NCBI GenBank assembly: GCA_900073065.1
Contig: FJOG01000010.1
Location: 765,178 to 829,177, forward strand
DNA from: Phialocephala subalpina
Lineage: Eukaryota; Ascomycota; Leotiomycetes; Helotiales; Mollisiaceae
DNA length: 64,000 nt
Direction: 5' to 3'
The notes below the pieces were generated by a model, which was given only the letters and a program-made list of their open reading frames with translations, was not told the origin of the DNA and ran no database searches. Numbering within the stretch: position 1 is the stretch's first letter; every line of letters starts with the position of its first letter. Of the stretch, positions 1 through 12,120 are shown in pieces. The position numbers and the translations under genes are program-made.

Positions 1-171
1 TACCCTTTTGCTTCGATATCCTGTTGCTAGCCTCGTCCGGACATTTCTAGCTTTTTGAGTGCCACCATGCCATCATCTGTAGCCAAAGATTTTGCTTCAT
101 GACCATCATCCAATCATCAATTCATCAAGTTGTAACTCGTGCCTCCCAAATCATGTCTCAGACCCCCAGCC

Positions 172-776
172 CTAGACAACACCCTCCCCTGTCATCTCCA
201 CAGTCCTCTTCAAATGCAGCACCAACCTATACGCACTACTCCCATTCAAATAATACCTATGCAATTTCTTACTCCTAATAAACCCCAACCTCTCATACAA
301 CTTCATCGCCGGAATATTGTTCTCTTCCGTCTCCAACACCACCTCATCTGCCCCTCGTTCAATCATCGCATCGATGGCTTTTCGAACCAAGGTAGTGGCG
401 ATCCCGCGGTTACGGTAGGAAGAAGAGGTGGCGAGCATGGCGATGTAGCCGCGTAGTGTGGGTGGAGAGTGTGATTGGTGGGTTTCGAGCTTGCAGATTA
501 TGATGCCGATTAGGAGGGGTTTCTCTGGGTGGAGGGCCTGTTGATTGTTAGCTGAAGTTTGCAGATGGGACAAATTGTAGGTACCATGAAGCAGAGATCC
601 CCCCATTGGTACAGAAAGTATCTGTAGACATAAATACTGTACGGCTCGCTCAAATCTTTGGAGATTAAGGCTCGGATTGCGGGGAGGTATTGCTTCTCGA
701 GAGCATGCTCGTACTGCATGTATCTGAGCTCCGCAGGCAATTCCGCTGCCTTGCTTCCCTCGGCTTCGCCTGCCAT
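172..776 (-). CDS. NAA30: NatC N-terminal acetyltransferase catalytic subunit (NAA30/MAK3)
   Basis: This is the catalytic subunit of the cytosolic NatC complex, which acetylates N-terminal Met of proteins beginning Met-hydrophobic. Two exons on the minus strand, 585..776 and 172..537, flank a 47-nt GT-AG intron (538..584) and give 185 aa. The GNAT fold is visible. The N-terminal half has the family-typical [12 protein letters not shown] segment. The acetyl-CoA loop is YRNRGIA, in [20 protein letters not shown]. The motif [20 protein letters not shown] and the C-terminal RYYLNG are close to signatures of MAK3 proteins. I chose the start at 776 because the protein then begins MAGEAEG, directly before the conserved region. 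An upstream in-frame Met exists, but it would add a Ser/Cys-rich stretch typical of 5'UTR. The length matches fungal NAA30 proteins. Confidence in the family is high. Confidence 0.93.
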
Positions 777-1140
777 CTTGGTGTTGAAGTGAAAAGAAGA
801 ACACGAAGAAGAACACGAATAATAAAACGAACGTCGTTGAATTAGAGACGTGAGGTGAGAATCCTGAGCCAAGAAAGCTGATCAGCTTCTTTCACATGCT
901 TCGCAAGGCTGAAAAACGGGACCAAGCGCTAGTCTCAGGTACCTATCGGTAGTATTTCGGCAGTGGCCTAATTGAGCCATTACGTAGTCCGGATCGCGTG
1001 GCTGGAAAGGAGAGAGCAAGATTTGGGATCCCTCGATGCGACGTTCAACACGAACACGATGTTCCATTTGCTTCAATAACATCCACCTCTTCCCCCTTGA
1101 CCTGTACATACTCCTCGTCCTCATATTGTCTTGAAGCAAG

Positions 1141-3091
1141 ATGTCCTCCCTTCGCAAACGCGCCCAAGGAACACAATCCGAAACCGCCCTCGCTCGAACA
1201 CCCTCCCCCGAGAAAGCCGAAGATGGTCGGCTCGAATCTGTCTCCAAAATCGTAGACTCAAAATTGAGTCATAAATATGGAGATAAACATGGAGGTCAGC
1301 ATAAAACGAGAAAACGGAGAAACGGTTTCATATTTTTCCTGGGAGGATTGTTTGGGATTGTAGTCGCGGGGTTCTTTGCGAGGCAGAGTGATTTGATTGA
1401 GTTTCCGGAGTTGGGGGATCTGAGTATGGATTCTTTGATGGATGTGTTGCCTGCGGGGTTTGTGAGGGATGTTAGGGATTTGGCGAGAGGGGAGAGAGAG
1501 GCTGTTAATTACGATTCTTTCTCGGTGGGATTGAACCTTTTGTCTCAAGGAGTAAAGGCGAATCATCCTGTTATTATGATACCAGGCGTTATTTCGACGG
1601 GTTTGGAGTCTTGGGGTACGACGAACTCTTCGACGCAGTATTTTAGGAAGAGGTTGTGGGGGAGTTGGAGTATGATGAGGGCTTTGGTATTGGATAAGGA
1701 AGGGTGGAAGAGGCATATTATGCTTGATAAATATACGGGTCTAGATCCGCCGGGTGGGATTAAGTTGAGAGCTGCTCAGGGATTCGACGCAGCGGACTTC
1801 TTTATTACGGGATACTGGATTTGGAATAAGATTCTGGAGAATTTGGCGACGATTGGGTATGATCCGACGAATAGCTATACGGCAGCGTATGATTGGAGAC
1901 TGTCGTACGCGAATCTGGAAGTGAGGGATCAGTATTTCACGAGGTTGCAGATGTATATTGAGATGGGCGTCAAGACTTCGAAGAAGAAGGTGGTGTTAGT
2001 CAGTCATTCAATGGGGAGCCAAGTAATATTCTACTTCTTCCATTGGGTTGCTGCGGAAAGTGGAGGAAATGGCGGCGACAGCTGGGTGGATGACCATATC
2101 GATTCTTGGATCAACATTAGTGGATGTATGTTGGGTGCTTTGAAGGGTGTACCGGCTGTTCTTTCCGGGGAGATGAAAGATACGGCACAGTTGAATGCCT
2201 TTGCCGTTTATGGGCTTGAGAAATTTCTTGGCAGAGATGAACGGGCAGAGATCTTCAGAGCCATGCCAGGAATCAGCTCTATGCTTCCTATGGGAGGCAA
2301 TGCTGTTTGGGGAAACTCGACATGGGCACCAGATGACATGCCGGACCAGAACGTGACTTATGGAAACTTCCTGAACTTCAAGCAGATCAATGGGACGAAT
2401 AAGTACAGAAACTTGACAGTGGAAGATAGCCTTTCGTATCTGATGAACACCACGGAAGATTGGTATCAAGATCAAATCAAGGGCAGCTATTCACACGGAG
2501 TTGCACACACCACCGCGGAAGTCGAAGCCAACGAGAAGGACCCAAGGAAGTGGATCAATCCGTTAGAGACGAGACTACCACTTGCTCCAAACCTCAAGAT
2601 ATACTGCTTCTACGGTACGTCCCTCTCTAATCTCATCACAAATGCTAACAGAACCAGGAATCGGCAAACCAACAGAACGTTCCTACTTCTACCGCACTCC
2701 CGAAAGTCCCCTCACCTCCCTCAACATCACAATCGATACCTCCCTCACCCAAGGAAACGTTGACCACGGAGTGATCCTCGGGGAAGGCGACGGTACCGTC
2801 AACTTGTTATCCGTTGGATACATGTGCAACAGAGGCTGGAATATGCATCGTTATAATCCTGCTGGTGTGGAAATCAAGGTATTCGAGATGCCTCACGAGC
2901 CGGATAGGTTTAGTCCCAGAGGAGGTCCGAATACGGGTGATCATGTCGATATTCTTGGACGGAGCAGTTTGAATGATTTGATTTTGAGGGTGGCGGCAGG
3001 GAAGGGGGATGATGTTGGGGAGAGTGTTGTTAGCGAGATTAGGACTTATGCGGAGAGGGTTAAGATTTATGAGGAGGATGCGTATTTGTGA
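1141..3091 (+). CDS. LRO1: Phospholipid:diacylglycerol acyltransferase (LRO1-like)
   Basis: The enzyme makes triacylglycerol by moving an acyl chain from phospholipid to diacylglycerol at the ER. Exons are 1141..2614 and 2658..3091, with a 43-nt intron, giving 635 aa (yeast Lro1 is 661). The N-terminus is basic and cytosolic. A single membrane segment lies near residues 62-80 (GFIFFLGGLFGIVVAGFFA). The LCAT-type alpha/beta hydrolase fold follows. The oxyanion/lid region is PVIMIPGVISTGLESW. The nucleophile serine sits in VVLVSHSMGS. The acid Asp is probably in the GEGDGTVN loop, and the catalytic His is in GDHVDILG near the C-terminus. The exon join restores CFYGIGKPTERSY, a strongly conserved PDAT segment, so the splice sites are well supported. 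It lies divergent from NAA30, with 364 bp between the start codons. Confidence 0.93.
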
Positions 3092-3325
3092 GGGCGGGAG
3101 CAATGGAAGAAAGAGGAGGAAATGCATTGTTGGTGTATGGCTGGGTTGGTATTATTGGTTGGGAGGATGGGTCTTAATGCGCCGAAACGATAGACTTATA
3201 CCCACGAGTGCATGAGACATGGCGTACCTGAGTATAGAGACAGACTTAATGAATGATATTCCTCTTCCGAAGGGGGGTACTCGTCGGCTGGTATATTGAG
3301 TATTCGGTCACTCCCGCTAAGTGGC
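3092..3325. other. Intergenic, 3' flank of LRO1
   Basis: This is the 3' flank of LRO1 and probably holds its transcript end. I see no gene or repeat. Confidence 0.4.
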
Positions 3326-3565
3326 TCATTCGTTTCTTTCGCTTTCTGGCAACGAACACCAGCCGTTTCGGCTGTAATAGCCTCCCATCATTTTCAGTAC
3401 CTTCGTTCGTTCTTGCTTGTCCTGCTCAATTTCAGCAAGTGTCGGCTCTGGAACTGGCTTCCAGTTAGCATTAGCCGTTCGCTCCCTGAATATTTTAGAT
3501 CTGTCCTTCGACTTCCTGAACACAGCATCCATATCCAACGGCGCGAATCTAGCCACCACCACCAT
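3326..3565 (-). CDS. Small hypothetical protein, doubtful
   Basis: A 79-codon open frame on the minus strand encodes a charged protein with a plausible composition (NANWKPVPEPTLAEIEQDKQ and VLKMMGGYYSRNGW). I do not recognise it. No introns, targeting signal or known motif are visible. It lies tail-to-tail with LRO1, which fits a real small gene, but 79 codons can also arise by chance. An upstream exon is possible, because the first residues (MVVVARFAPL) look less natural than the rest. Confidence 0.25.
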   Translation of the reverse strand: MVVVARFAPLDMDAVFRKSKDRSKIFRERTANANWKPVPEPTLAEIEQDKQERTKVLKMMGGYYSRNGWCSLPESERNE

Positions 3566-4540
3566 AATTTTCTACTCTTCCTCTTCAAAAATCGATTGCA
3601 ACTCAACTACAAATCCAAACCTCTTCAAATCAAAATGTAGACTCTTACCTTATTGTCTTCTTCTCCACATGAGCCTAGTCATAATTGGCATCCTCCTAAA
3701 CGCGCTAAAGTGCAATAAGCGCGACGTAATGGAAAATCCTAGGTCAAGTAAGTTGGGCCAAGGTCTTTTTCTAAATGGAAGGAGCACAACAGGTCCCTGA
3801 CTCGTTTGCATAATTAGGAAGCTGCATTCCACAACTGGCAACCATGCTAACTTCATCAGAACTACCAAAGCTGAAAGAAGCTGCACGAGTCATCATTGTC
3901 GTTCCTCATGCTGGACATTGAAAACTCGATCCCAGCCACCACCACACCAAGCGAGAAGTAAGAAAGGGGAGAATTTCCCCGGAATCGATCTTTGGCAACA
4001 TCATCATTGCTATCAGCCAGAAGGTTGACAGCACATTTCTAAAGACCATCGAAAGATATTTCTCGAGATGTAAATTACATGAGATTATAATTGAGGAATC
4101 GAGAATGCTTGAATACATAACGTCGTAATACGATCAACAATATTAATGCTTTTCACAACTTAGCTAGCGGCGGCACACCCTAGTGAGACACTGGGACGAG
4201 ACGATTCAGCCTCAACCGTCATGTCCATGCCGTCCCAAATCCGTGGCTGGGCTTTTCCCACCAGCGTCGACCACTTATGGTGCTCAGCAGCGATCAATTC
4301 CCGCGAGCCGCCTTGGCATCCGTTTAGCATTTGCCCATCTTTGGTGATGGCATTTGTTAATGCGCTCGCCTTCGAGCCACATTTCCATCCCGTGTCCAAG
4401 GACTATCCAATTTTGACATATGATAGCCTTAGATACGGAAGGAGAATTATCATATTCTCTTCTGATTTCTCCTCAAATACCTAAATTTCCTGCTTTAATA
4501 TCAAGGTTTTCTTGACGTCGAATTCAGTTTCTACTTCAAT
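3566..4540. other. Intergenic, nothing clear
   Basis: Only short open frames of mixed composition occur on either strand. The segment runs into the decayed aquaporin that starts near 4541. I see no promoter, repeat or recognisable relic. Confidence 0.3.
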
Positions 4541-5310
4541 ATGCCACGAGGTCGTCCTATCAAAACCCACTTCGTTGCTGCTCTGGGAAAGTTTGTGGTC
4601 ACTTTTCTATTCCTTTTCTTCGCCTTTGGTGGAACGCAGACAGCAAATTAGTCAACGTCAACTTCTACTGCTGATACCGGTCCGAACCTTCTACAGTTGA
4701 TGTACATATCCTTGATATTCGGATTAGGCCTCGCGATCAATGTCTGGATTTTCTTTAGCTAAGGTCATTAGGGGTCTTATTCCAGGAAACGATATTCTTT
4801 TCAGTGTCAAATTGGCACCAGGGATGAGTATTCCGCAGGGGTTTTTCTTGGAGATGTTCTTGACGGCTGAGCTTATGTTCGCAATTCTCATGCTCGCAGC
4901 TGAGGTGACTGAATGAAACTTTCTTCACTCCTCCTGCTAACAGAATCTAGAAAACAAAAGATACCTCCGTCGCACCTGTTGGCATTGGTCTTGCTCTATT
5001 CGTCGCCGAACTGGTAGGAGTCTAATGGACGGGAGGCGCCTTAAACCCAGCGAGAGCATTCGGGCCTGCTGTCGTCATGGGACAATTCAACGGCTATCAT
5101 TTGAATCTACTGCAAGTTAAACTCCCGTGTATGAAGATGCTCATCCTAACTTATCACTAGGGCTAGGACCTGTGCCTGGTGCACTTCTCGCGAGTGGCTT
5201 CTAGGCTCTCGTCAAATACTTGAATTACGAAGAGGTCAATGGCGACCAAGACAAATCTCAAGACGAGGAGAAGATACTCGATATGGTGAAGAAACATAAA
5301 GATGAAGGTT
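4541..5310 (+). pseudogene. Decayed aquaglyceroporin (MIP family)
   Basis: Fragments of a fungal aquaporin run in order on the plus strand. They are a first helix ending FLFLFFAFGGTQ, then GLAINVWIFF, then FFLEMFLTAELMFAILMLAAE. VAPVGIGLALFVAEL is followed by the second pore box GGALNPARAFGPAVV, and the last piece is GPVPGALLASGF. The first NPA box and its flanks are missing, as if deleted near 4760. Stops interrupt at TAG 4649, TAA 5023 (just before WTGGALNPARAF) and TAG after LLASGF. Intron-like pieces remain: one near 4903-4951, and a GC-AG type near 5112-5160 with a CTAAC branch site. These suggest descent from a genomic copy rather than a processed transcript. It cannot make a working channel as it stands. 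Confidence 0.8.
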
Positions 5311-6515
5311 ACAAGCATCTGATCAGCGGCAAGGCCCTCGAGGCTCGCACCACTCGCACAGGTCACAACATTCAAATCGGCTGGCAAGCAATCAACGCCA
5401 AGGCGAAGGTATCAGTCATTACTAAGAATATGAAAGGCACAAGGACGCTCCGCCTCAGATTTAACCAAGCAAACAATGACTCTGTCTTCAATAAAAGATC
5501 CAGACTCAAGGCTGGGGCTGCGATTTTCAAGTCACATTCGGGATACCACGTGAGTACGCATTGACCGATATCGATGATCGTTGTCAGCTCTCGGACTGCT
5601 GTCATTCACCAGCTTCATTTCCAACCTTGGGAGGTAGCATCTGCATCTACCCCTCTTGGTTCGCAGATAGACAAAACCTCCTGCTTTGGGCCGTCAGCGA
5701 GAATATCAAAAGTATTTCGGATCAGTAACTCAGGACGGAGAAGCAAGCAAACGAAATCTTCAAAGCGACTTTAGTCTAAGTACCCGTCACTGACGCCGAT
5801 GCGGCATGAAAGGATTCTCGTAATAGGATCTTTGTATTTCGTTGTCGTAAATACAAGCGCGACTCGAATTAAATATCTTTGCACTTATCAGCTTCACCCA
5901 CCTCAATCAAAGTTAAACACGCCTCATTTCTGATGTTTTAACGCTTCTTAACGAAAGGAAGGATTTCTCAAAGGCTGAGGACTCGAATTTCATTCGCAGT
6001 GACATCGAGGGGCTCGTATTTTAACATTATTCAAACTTGTTCGAAGAATTGGTGCTTGCAGTCGTGCTTTGAAAATAATAAGGAGTGACCTGACAGTTCG
6101 GAAATTGATATGACTCCGACCTCAAGAAGGTCACACTCGTGTTTGTGCTACAGTCCGTGAATGGGAGCGGATATCAGAAGCTTCTCAGCCTCGCGGAGGA
6201 CCAACAAAGGTGCATTTTGGAACAACAGTTGATCGAGCATGCTTAGACTCCAAGCAATTCTGATATGCTTTGATCAACACAATTAAAGCACTAAGCTATT
6301 AATTATATATGACTTGAAAGTTTTCTGCAAAGGATGATAGCGATAAATGTTGACAAGAGGTCGAAGAAAATTTGGGGGCTGAAGTGAGACATGAACATAA
6401 TAGAGTCACGTGCACGCGCTAAAATGACCGCGTCTCCAAGAGCTACCTTGCCATACAGTATCCAAACACCGCAACTCCATCTCCAACACCACACATACCC
6501 TCCCACACCTTCAAA
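5311..6515. other. Intergenic with a possible tail of the decayed aquaporin
   Basis: A Lys-rich open stretch continues to about 5560 in the last aquaporin frame. A further fragment near 5590-5720 reads through an apparent splice into a Trp/Cys-containing piece. Both may be leftovers of a longer C-terminus or of another dead gene. From 5780 to 6515 I see only AT-rich sequence, which includes the promoter of RPN12. Confidence 0.3.
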
Positions 6516-7381
6516 ATGGCCGAACGCGAACTCCAAGATATCCTCCGAAAACTCAAATCTTCTCACGACTACTCTGCCTGCTCTTCCCTCCTCTCAAAAG
6601 CCAAAATCACCCTCCTCAAACTCAAAGCCCTCACACCCCAACCAACAACCCCATCCTCCACCCTCCAACTCGCCCGCGAAGTTTTCGAAGCCGGAGCCCT
6701 CCTCTCCATCCGCGCCAAAGACCCCGATGCCTTCACCCGCTACGTCCACCAACTGACTCCCTTCTACGAACTGCCGCCTGAGAGGCTGAGTCCTGCGCAT
6801 TCCGAGAAGAATAAGATTACGGGGTTGTATCTGTTGTTGCTATTGACGCAGAGTGATTATGCGGGCTTCCATACAGAGTTGGAGGGTTTGGAGTTGAGAC
6901 AGGGGAGAGAGGGGACGTTGGAGCAGGATAGGTATTTGGGGTATCCGATTAAGTTGGAGAGGTGGTTGATGGAGGGAAGCTATGATTTGGTATGGAAGGC
7001 TATGGCGAGTCGGGAGGTGCCTAGTGAGGAGTATGGCGTTTTCAGCGAGGTATGTATATCGGCTTTCTAGTGAAGGGGTTCGGGTGCTAATGAGTTGTCC
7101 AGATCTTGATCAGCCAAATTCGCCACGAGATCGCAACCTGCAGTCAGACCGCTTACCCATCCCTACCTATCTCATCGACGAAGAACCTTCTATTCCTGGA
7201 TAGTGAGGGAGCTGTTGTTGAGTTCGCACACACGAGAGGGTGGTTGATCAAGGACGGCCGGATATACTTCCCGCAACAAAGCAAGGTTCAGGTCGACGAG
7301 GAAGGTAACACGAAGGAGCTCAGCCAAATGGCCATCGAGAACACATTGGGTTATGCACGAGAACTGGAGACGATTGTATGA
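6516..7381 (+). CDS. RPN12: 26S proteasome regulatory lid subunit RPN12 (PSMD8)
   Basis: RPN12 is a lid subunit whose incorporation completes lid assembly. Exons 6516..7049 and 7103..7381, with a 53-nt intron, give 270 aa, the usual length. Evidence is the helical N-terminal half followed by the conserved segment YPIKLERWLMEGSYDLVW and, after the intron, SQIRHEIATCSQTAY. The PCI-type C-terminus has LFLDSEGAVVEFA and RGWLIKDGRIYFP. The join SE-ILISQIRHE keeps frame and matches the family. The first half is rich in C-ending codons and the second half is not, a pattern also seen in LRO1 nearby. Confidence 0.93.
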
Positions 7382-7675
7382 GGCGCATCACGTCGCATTC
7401 TCTCTAGCATAGAATCTTGGCATCAAAATTCGGAGGTCATTCAGCGTCAGGAGCATCAATCTTTGTATTCTAGACCGGCGCTCAGGCGTACACTTCAGAG
7501 ACGACCTCAAGAATGGACTGCTTATGATATGATTCCACGTATCGTCTAAGTTCTTGTCCAGCAACTATAGTAAAATTCAATACTCCATACATGCGGCTGA
7601 GTGCAAGTAGCCTAGATGACTACGATCTACGTTTCCGGAAACTCCATTTTCGTGCCTTCCTATCTTTTGAGAAAC

Positions 7676-10600
7676 TCATGCCACTAACTTCAACCCGCTC
7701 CCATTCTTCCCGACCTCACAGACACCACAGACTGCGCATACTGTTCCCTTGTACTTGGAGTGATATTTGCTTCCGTCGAAAGCACATGTCTCAAACGACG
7801 TGCCAGAGTAGATTGGTGTGTGTGAAGCAGCACAGATATCGAACTCGGCGAATTGATCAAACTCAATCTCGTGAGCATCGTTAGGATTACGCTCGCATTG
7901 CGCCTTGATCTTTCGTGCCTAATATGTTGTCAATACGTTTTTAGACTGGGAGGTCAGAGAGCAACTTACATTTTCCAGCATCTTGGTAGCCCCGCCATTG
8001 GCAATCATTCTGTTCGCAAAGCTCAAGGCGGAGTTATAATTCTTGTTCTGGTAAGCCAACTTCATCGCACTTGTAAGAGCGATTTGCCTATGAGGCACCT
8101 CAAGTTTGGGAATGGTGAAGTAAGCGGCGAGCTCAAGACTTCGCTTGAGCTTCTCTGGAGACTTTGCAACCTCAGCATCGGGTCCAAGCTTCCGCCGGAA
8201 CAGCTCGATGGACATAGCGATGGTGTACTCGCATGCTGATGTGATAAGCTTCTTGGCCTCTTCGACCTCGGCAGCAGTGGAGACAGCATTGACAAGAAGA
8301 GCATGGAGAATTCCGGTGAAAATGGTGGCACCGTCTTCGAGTTTGTTGGTTCGCATAGCAGTGTAGCCTTTCTGCAAATCGTCGGTAGCCAGCGACTCGA
8401 TGTCTCGTGGGATAATTGGGAGAACTTTTCGGGGATCGGTTTCGTCAACAGTTCGGCGGACGTAGTTGATCAATGGTGGAAGGCCGGTAGAGGCGGGGAG
8501 GTAGGTCTTCGTAGCCTGGTAAACTTCCAGGAAACGGGGTTTCAATGGCGCGAAATTGACCGCACCAAGTTGTCTGTTCAGCAGTTGCATTGCTGTCTCG
8601 AATGATCCAGCTGCCACATGATCAGCAGCAATTGGTGAGTTTCTGGCCCAGAGATCTGCTTCACTGCTGCCAGCACCAGCTTCTGCACTGTCAACGTTGA
8701 CGAAATCACTCTCGACTTCTGGAACAATATCATCACCCATGTCCCAACCAGCAGCATCTTCGTCCTCCTCTGCATCGATGAGATTGCCGTTTCGCTTCGC
8801 AGCATCATCCTCACCAGCATCATCGAAGCCGAAGCCGTTGGAGATGGCGGCTGGCTCATCCTCCAACGACAATCCTTCAACCTGACCAAGTAGTGCCTTC
8901 TCGAAGAATGATTGTGAAGTGGCCTTAGTCGGCCAGTTGGCTTTGAAGGTTGATACAACAGGTTTGGGTGGTGAGAGTGGCGAGCCAATGGCGGGAAGAG
9001 AAATTTGGTCTTCTGTGAGTCCAGTCGCCTCAAGGATTGATTCGCACTCTTCCTCCAAGCCATGAGATTTCGCGGTCATATAAGCAAGCGGGTCTGGAAT
9101 ATATTAGCATCATAATGTCAATTCAAATCTAGGAAACTCACAAAGATCAATCTCCTTGAACATGGCAATGCGGTCTGTGACATCACCGAGGTACAAAGCG
9201 TTTTGGAAGCGAGCAGTGAAGTCACCACGATGCTCAGCAATTTTAGCCATCCTGGTGAGTTTTGCTTCATCACCGGTAGCAAGATACAAGAAAGACAACT
9301 TGTCGAACTGTCTTAACTTCTGGTATGCCATCTCGACAATTTGGTGGTTGCCATGAGCGAGAGCTTCGGTAGTCAGTCTTGACCACAACTTCGGCCTGTC
9401 CAATTGCTTAGCCATCTCAACAGCGACATCAAGATTTCCACACTCGATTGCGAGCTCGAATCGGGTTTGGGGATCTTGCACAAATTGAAGAGCGATCTCA
9501 GGATATCCCTTCTTTTGCAGGTACGAGATGATGCTTTGGCCAACAAGACTAGAGTTCTTGATGATCGATAACATCTCCTCGTAATTCCGCTTCACAAGGG
9601 CAAGCTTGAATCGGTATTCTGTCGGATCAATGTTCAGGATCTTGGGCTTCGCACTTCGATCCAGACAGTAAACGGTACGAGCCTTGACACGAACGAGATA
9701 AACTGTCTGGTCGAGAGTTCTGACGATACCATTGTCACCGTTCAGCAGTGTGTACTTGATATGGTTGAGCGTCGAGTACAGAAGAACACCAGCATCGTCC
9801 CACGTTGCACTCTTGATTCTAATAGTCTCGTGAAGTGTGCTGACTTGCTCGAGTGTCTTCGTTACAATCGTGACATTGTGTTTGCTCAAAAGAGCAGCAT
9901 ACAATCCGTCATTGGACCAGACAACGTACTTGACCCCGGCAACAGCTAATTCTGCAACGGCCTTCTTTTGTTGGATGTCGTAGAGGTGAACGGCTGTGGG
10001 TGTGATTAGGAGAAGGTTGCCGGTTCCACCAAAATATATGTCAGTTGTTCCAGTGGGTGGTTTGATGGTCTTTGTGGTCGAGTTTGCGAGGTCCTTGATA
10101 TCAATTTGCTGATTCGAAGCATTGAACACAGCAAAACGATTTCGCGCGACGAAGACAGCGGAATTACCTTGGCCACGCTTGGTGTCCATTGCATCCATAG
10201 ATCCAGATCCATCTCGTGGAAGGTTGATGAGCTCGTAAGAGCCGCCATCGGCTGGTGAAGTGACAAGGATAGCTCTTTCGGCAGGGTTGTATGATAGCGA
10301 CCGGGGTGGAACCCAAGGACTTCCCAGCTTCTTCAAAGTCAACAGAGTTGGACTCTCGATATTCTTTTGGAAATCGTAGGAACGAACGTGCTTCTCCTTG
10401 GTGATGAAGAAGAGGTTGTTTTGGTAGAAAGCTGATGCAGGTCGCTCCCGCTCAAGCTTGAATACCATCACACCATTGTCATGTCCAGCAGCAAACAAGT
10501 TGATCTCGGGATGAGCCGCAATGACCCAGAAACGATCATTCTCTCGCTTGAACGACTGCACGGAAGTGCGCTTGTTGAGATCCCACACTCGGATAGTCTT

Positions 10601-11604
10601 GTCCTCGCCAACTGAGAGAATCAAATCCTGGTGAGGATGGAACAAGCAGCCTGAAGCATTTTGGAAATGACCTCGGCAAGTATCGACCTCCCATGCCTTG
10701 GTTTCGCTCATCCTCCATAACTTCACAAGTCTATCGTCGCCTGCCGATACAATAAGAGGCAGGGTGGGATGGAATGCTACCCAATTCACCCCTCTGTCAT
10801 GTCCTTCGAGCACAAATTTGACCACCGCATCGGTATTGCCAAACATGTCCGCCTGGTTCTGGTTTCCTCTCGACATCTGATCCTCGAAGGTCATGGAGGT
10901 CGGAGCTGAATGTTTCTTTCGCAGACCTGAAATATCCCACACACGTACAGACTGATCCAAGGAGGCAGAGACAACTAGGTCGTCCTTCGGGTGGAATTGA
11001 GCGCACATGGTGTAGTGATTATGGCCAGTCATGGTGCAAACTGCAAAACAATTAGTACATATACTTCGTCCAATGTTCCCGTACTAACTCAGAGATCTGT
11101 TCTGCCAATTCCATATTCTAATAGTTTGGTCGTCGGAGCTGGAAATAATCCAAGGAAGCTCGTGATGAAAGAAGACTGTGCGAACATAATCCAGATGCCC
11201 ATTCAAGGTAAAAAGACATCTGCGAGTCTGATAGGACCAGACCTTGATTTTGTAATCATCTCCACCGGAAACGAAGAGGGGTTGTGTTTTGTGGAAGTCG
11301 ATTCCTCGGACGGGGCCATCATGCTCCTCGAATCGGTCAATCAAAGTTCCCATGCGGTAATCCCACAATTGAATGGTGGAGGAGTGTAAGGAAACGAGAA
11401 TCCATGGTCTGCAGATTATCAGCTCTGAATGCGCATGCGCCTAAGGGTCGCGGGGGCGGACCTTTTAGGATGGAAAGCAATGCCCTTTGCTCTTGAGGAC
11501 TTCGACTCGAACTACAAACAGATTAGAATTGCACATGACCCCCATTTACCAATTCAAACGGGTCATACCTTTGTGAGCATATTAGGAGAGGAGGAGGACG
11601 CCAT
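7676..11604 (-). CDS. COP1: COPI coatomer subunit alpha
   Basis: This is the alpha subunit of the vesicle coat for retrograde Golgi-to-ER transport (yeast Cop1/Ret1). Six minus-strand exons are 11569..11604, 11462..11511, 11089..11408, 9142..11040, 7970..9093 and 7676..7918. The five introns are 57, 53, 48, 48 and 51 nt. The sum is 3672 nt, or 1223 aa, the family length. The start [12 protein letters not shown] runs into [21 protein letters not shown]40 repeats follow ([44 protein letters not shown]) and bind dilysine cargo tails. The middle holds the alpha-solenoid ([18 protein letters not shown]). The C-terminal domain has [12 protein letters not shown] and Cys pairs near VCAVC. All joins restore conserved sequence. 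Confidence 0.95.
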
Positions 11605-12120
11605 CTTGACCGACGTTGCGAGAGACGTGATCTGCTATCCTTCGCGCATGAAGGATGGCGGACGGCAGATTGTGGTAGGAGTCGAGTTTTATCCTCCGCT
11701 AGCTTCAGACAGGCTGCCACAAAGAGAATTAGAGGCTATGTGGAGGATAGGGTGAAGCTCGAAGTTATGGAATTGTGTTCTTGAGGATGCCACTTTGTGG
11801 ACACGGCGGTCTCTGACGAAGGCCGAAATATCAGGCGACAAGTTCAGGCACCAATCAAGCTTCAGGAGCTCCAGCTCGGCTTTGCAATGTGGCCAGAACG
11901 GCGTCATGGAGAATATATTCAGCCTTGTTTAGATCATTGTCGCAGATTCTTGTATAATAGAACACTATGCCTACATTCACTTTACCTTGACAGAAGTGCA
12001 AAAGCTTCCTTCCGCTGGCGGATAACAGGGTTCGTCACCAGCAGCATTCGTGTTCTTTCGTCGTCTGAACATTACCCCTGAGTGCACACTGTTGTCTGTC
12101 AATTGGGCAACTACAGCAAT
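11605..12120. promoter_or_regulatory. Shared divergent promoter region, COPI alpha / UGGT
   Basis: The start codons of two secretory-pathway genes face away from each other across 516 bp. No convincing gene lies between them. Divergent layout allows shared control, for example by ER-stress signalling, but I see no certain binding site. Confidence 0.45.

Noticed and set aside
882..1247. 121-codon minus-strand frame overlapping the LRO1 start
   Set aside because: Antisense to the LRO1 N-terminus, with no motif. LRO1 and NAA30 explain the region.
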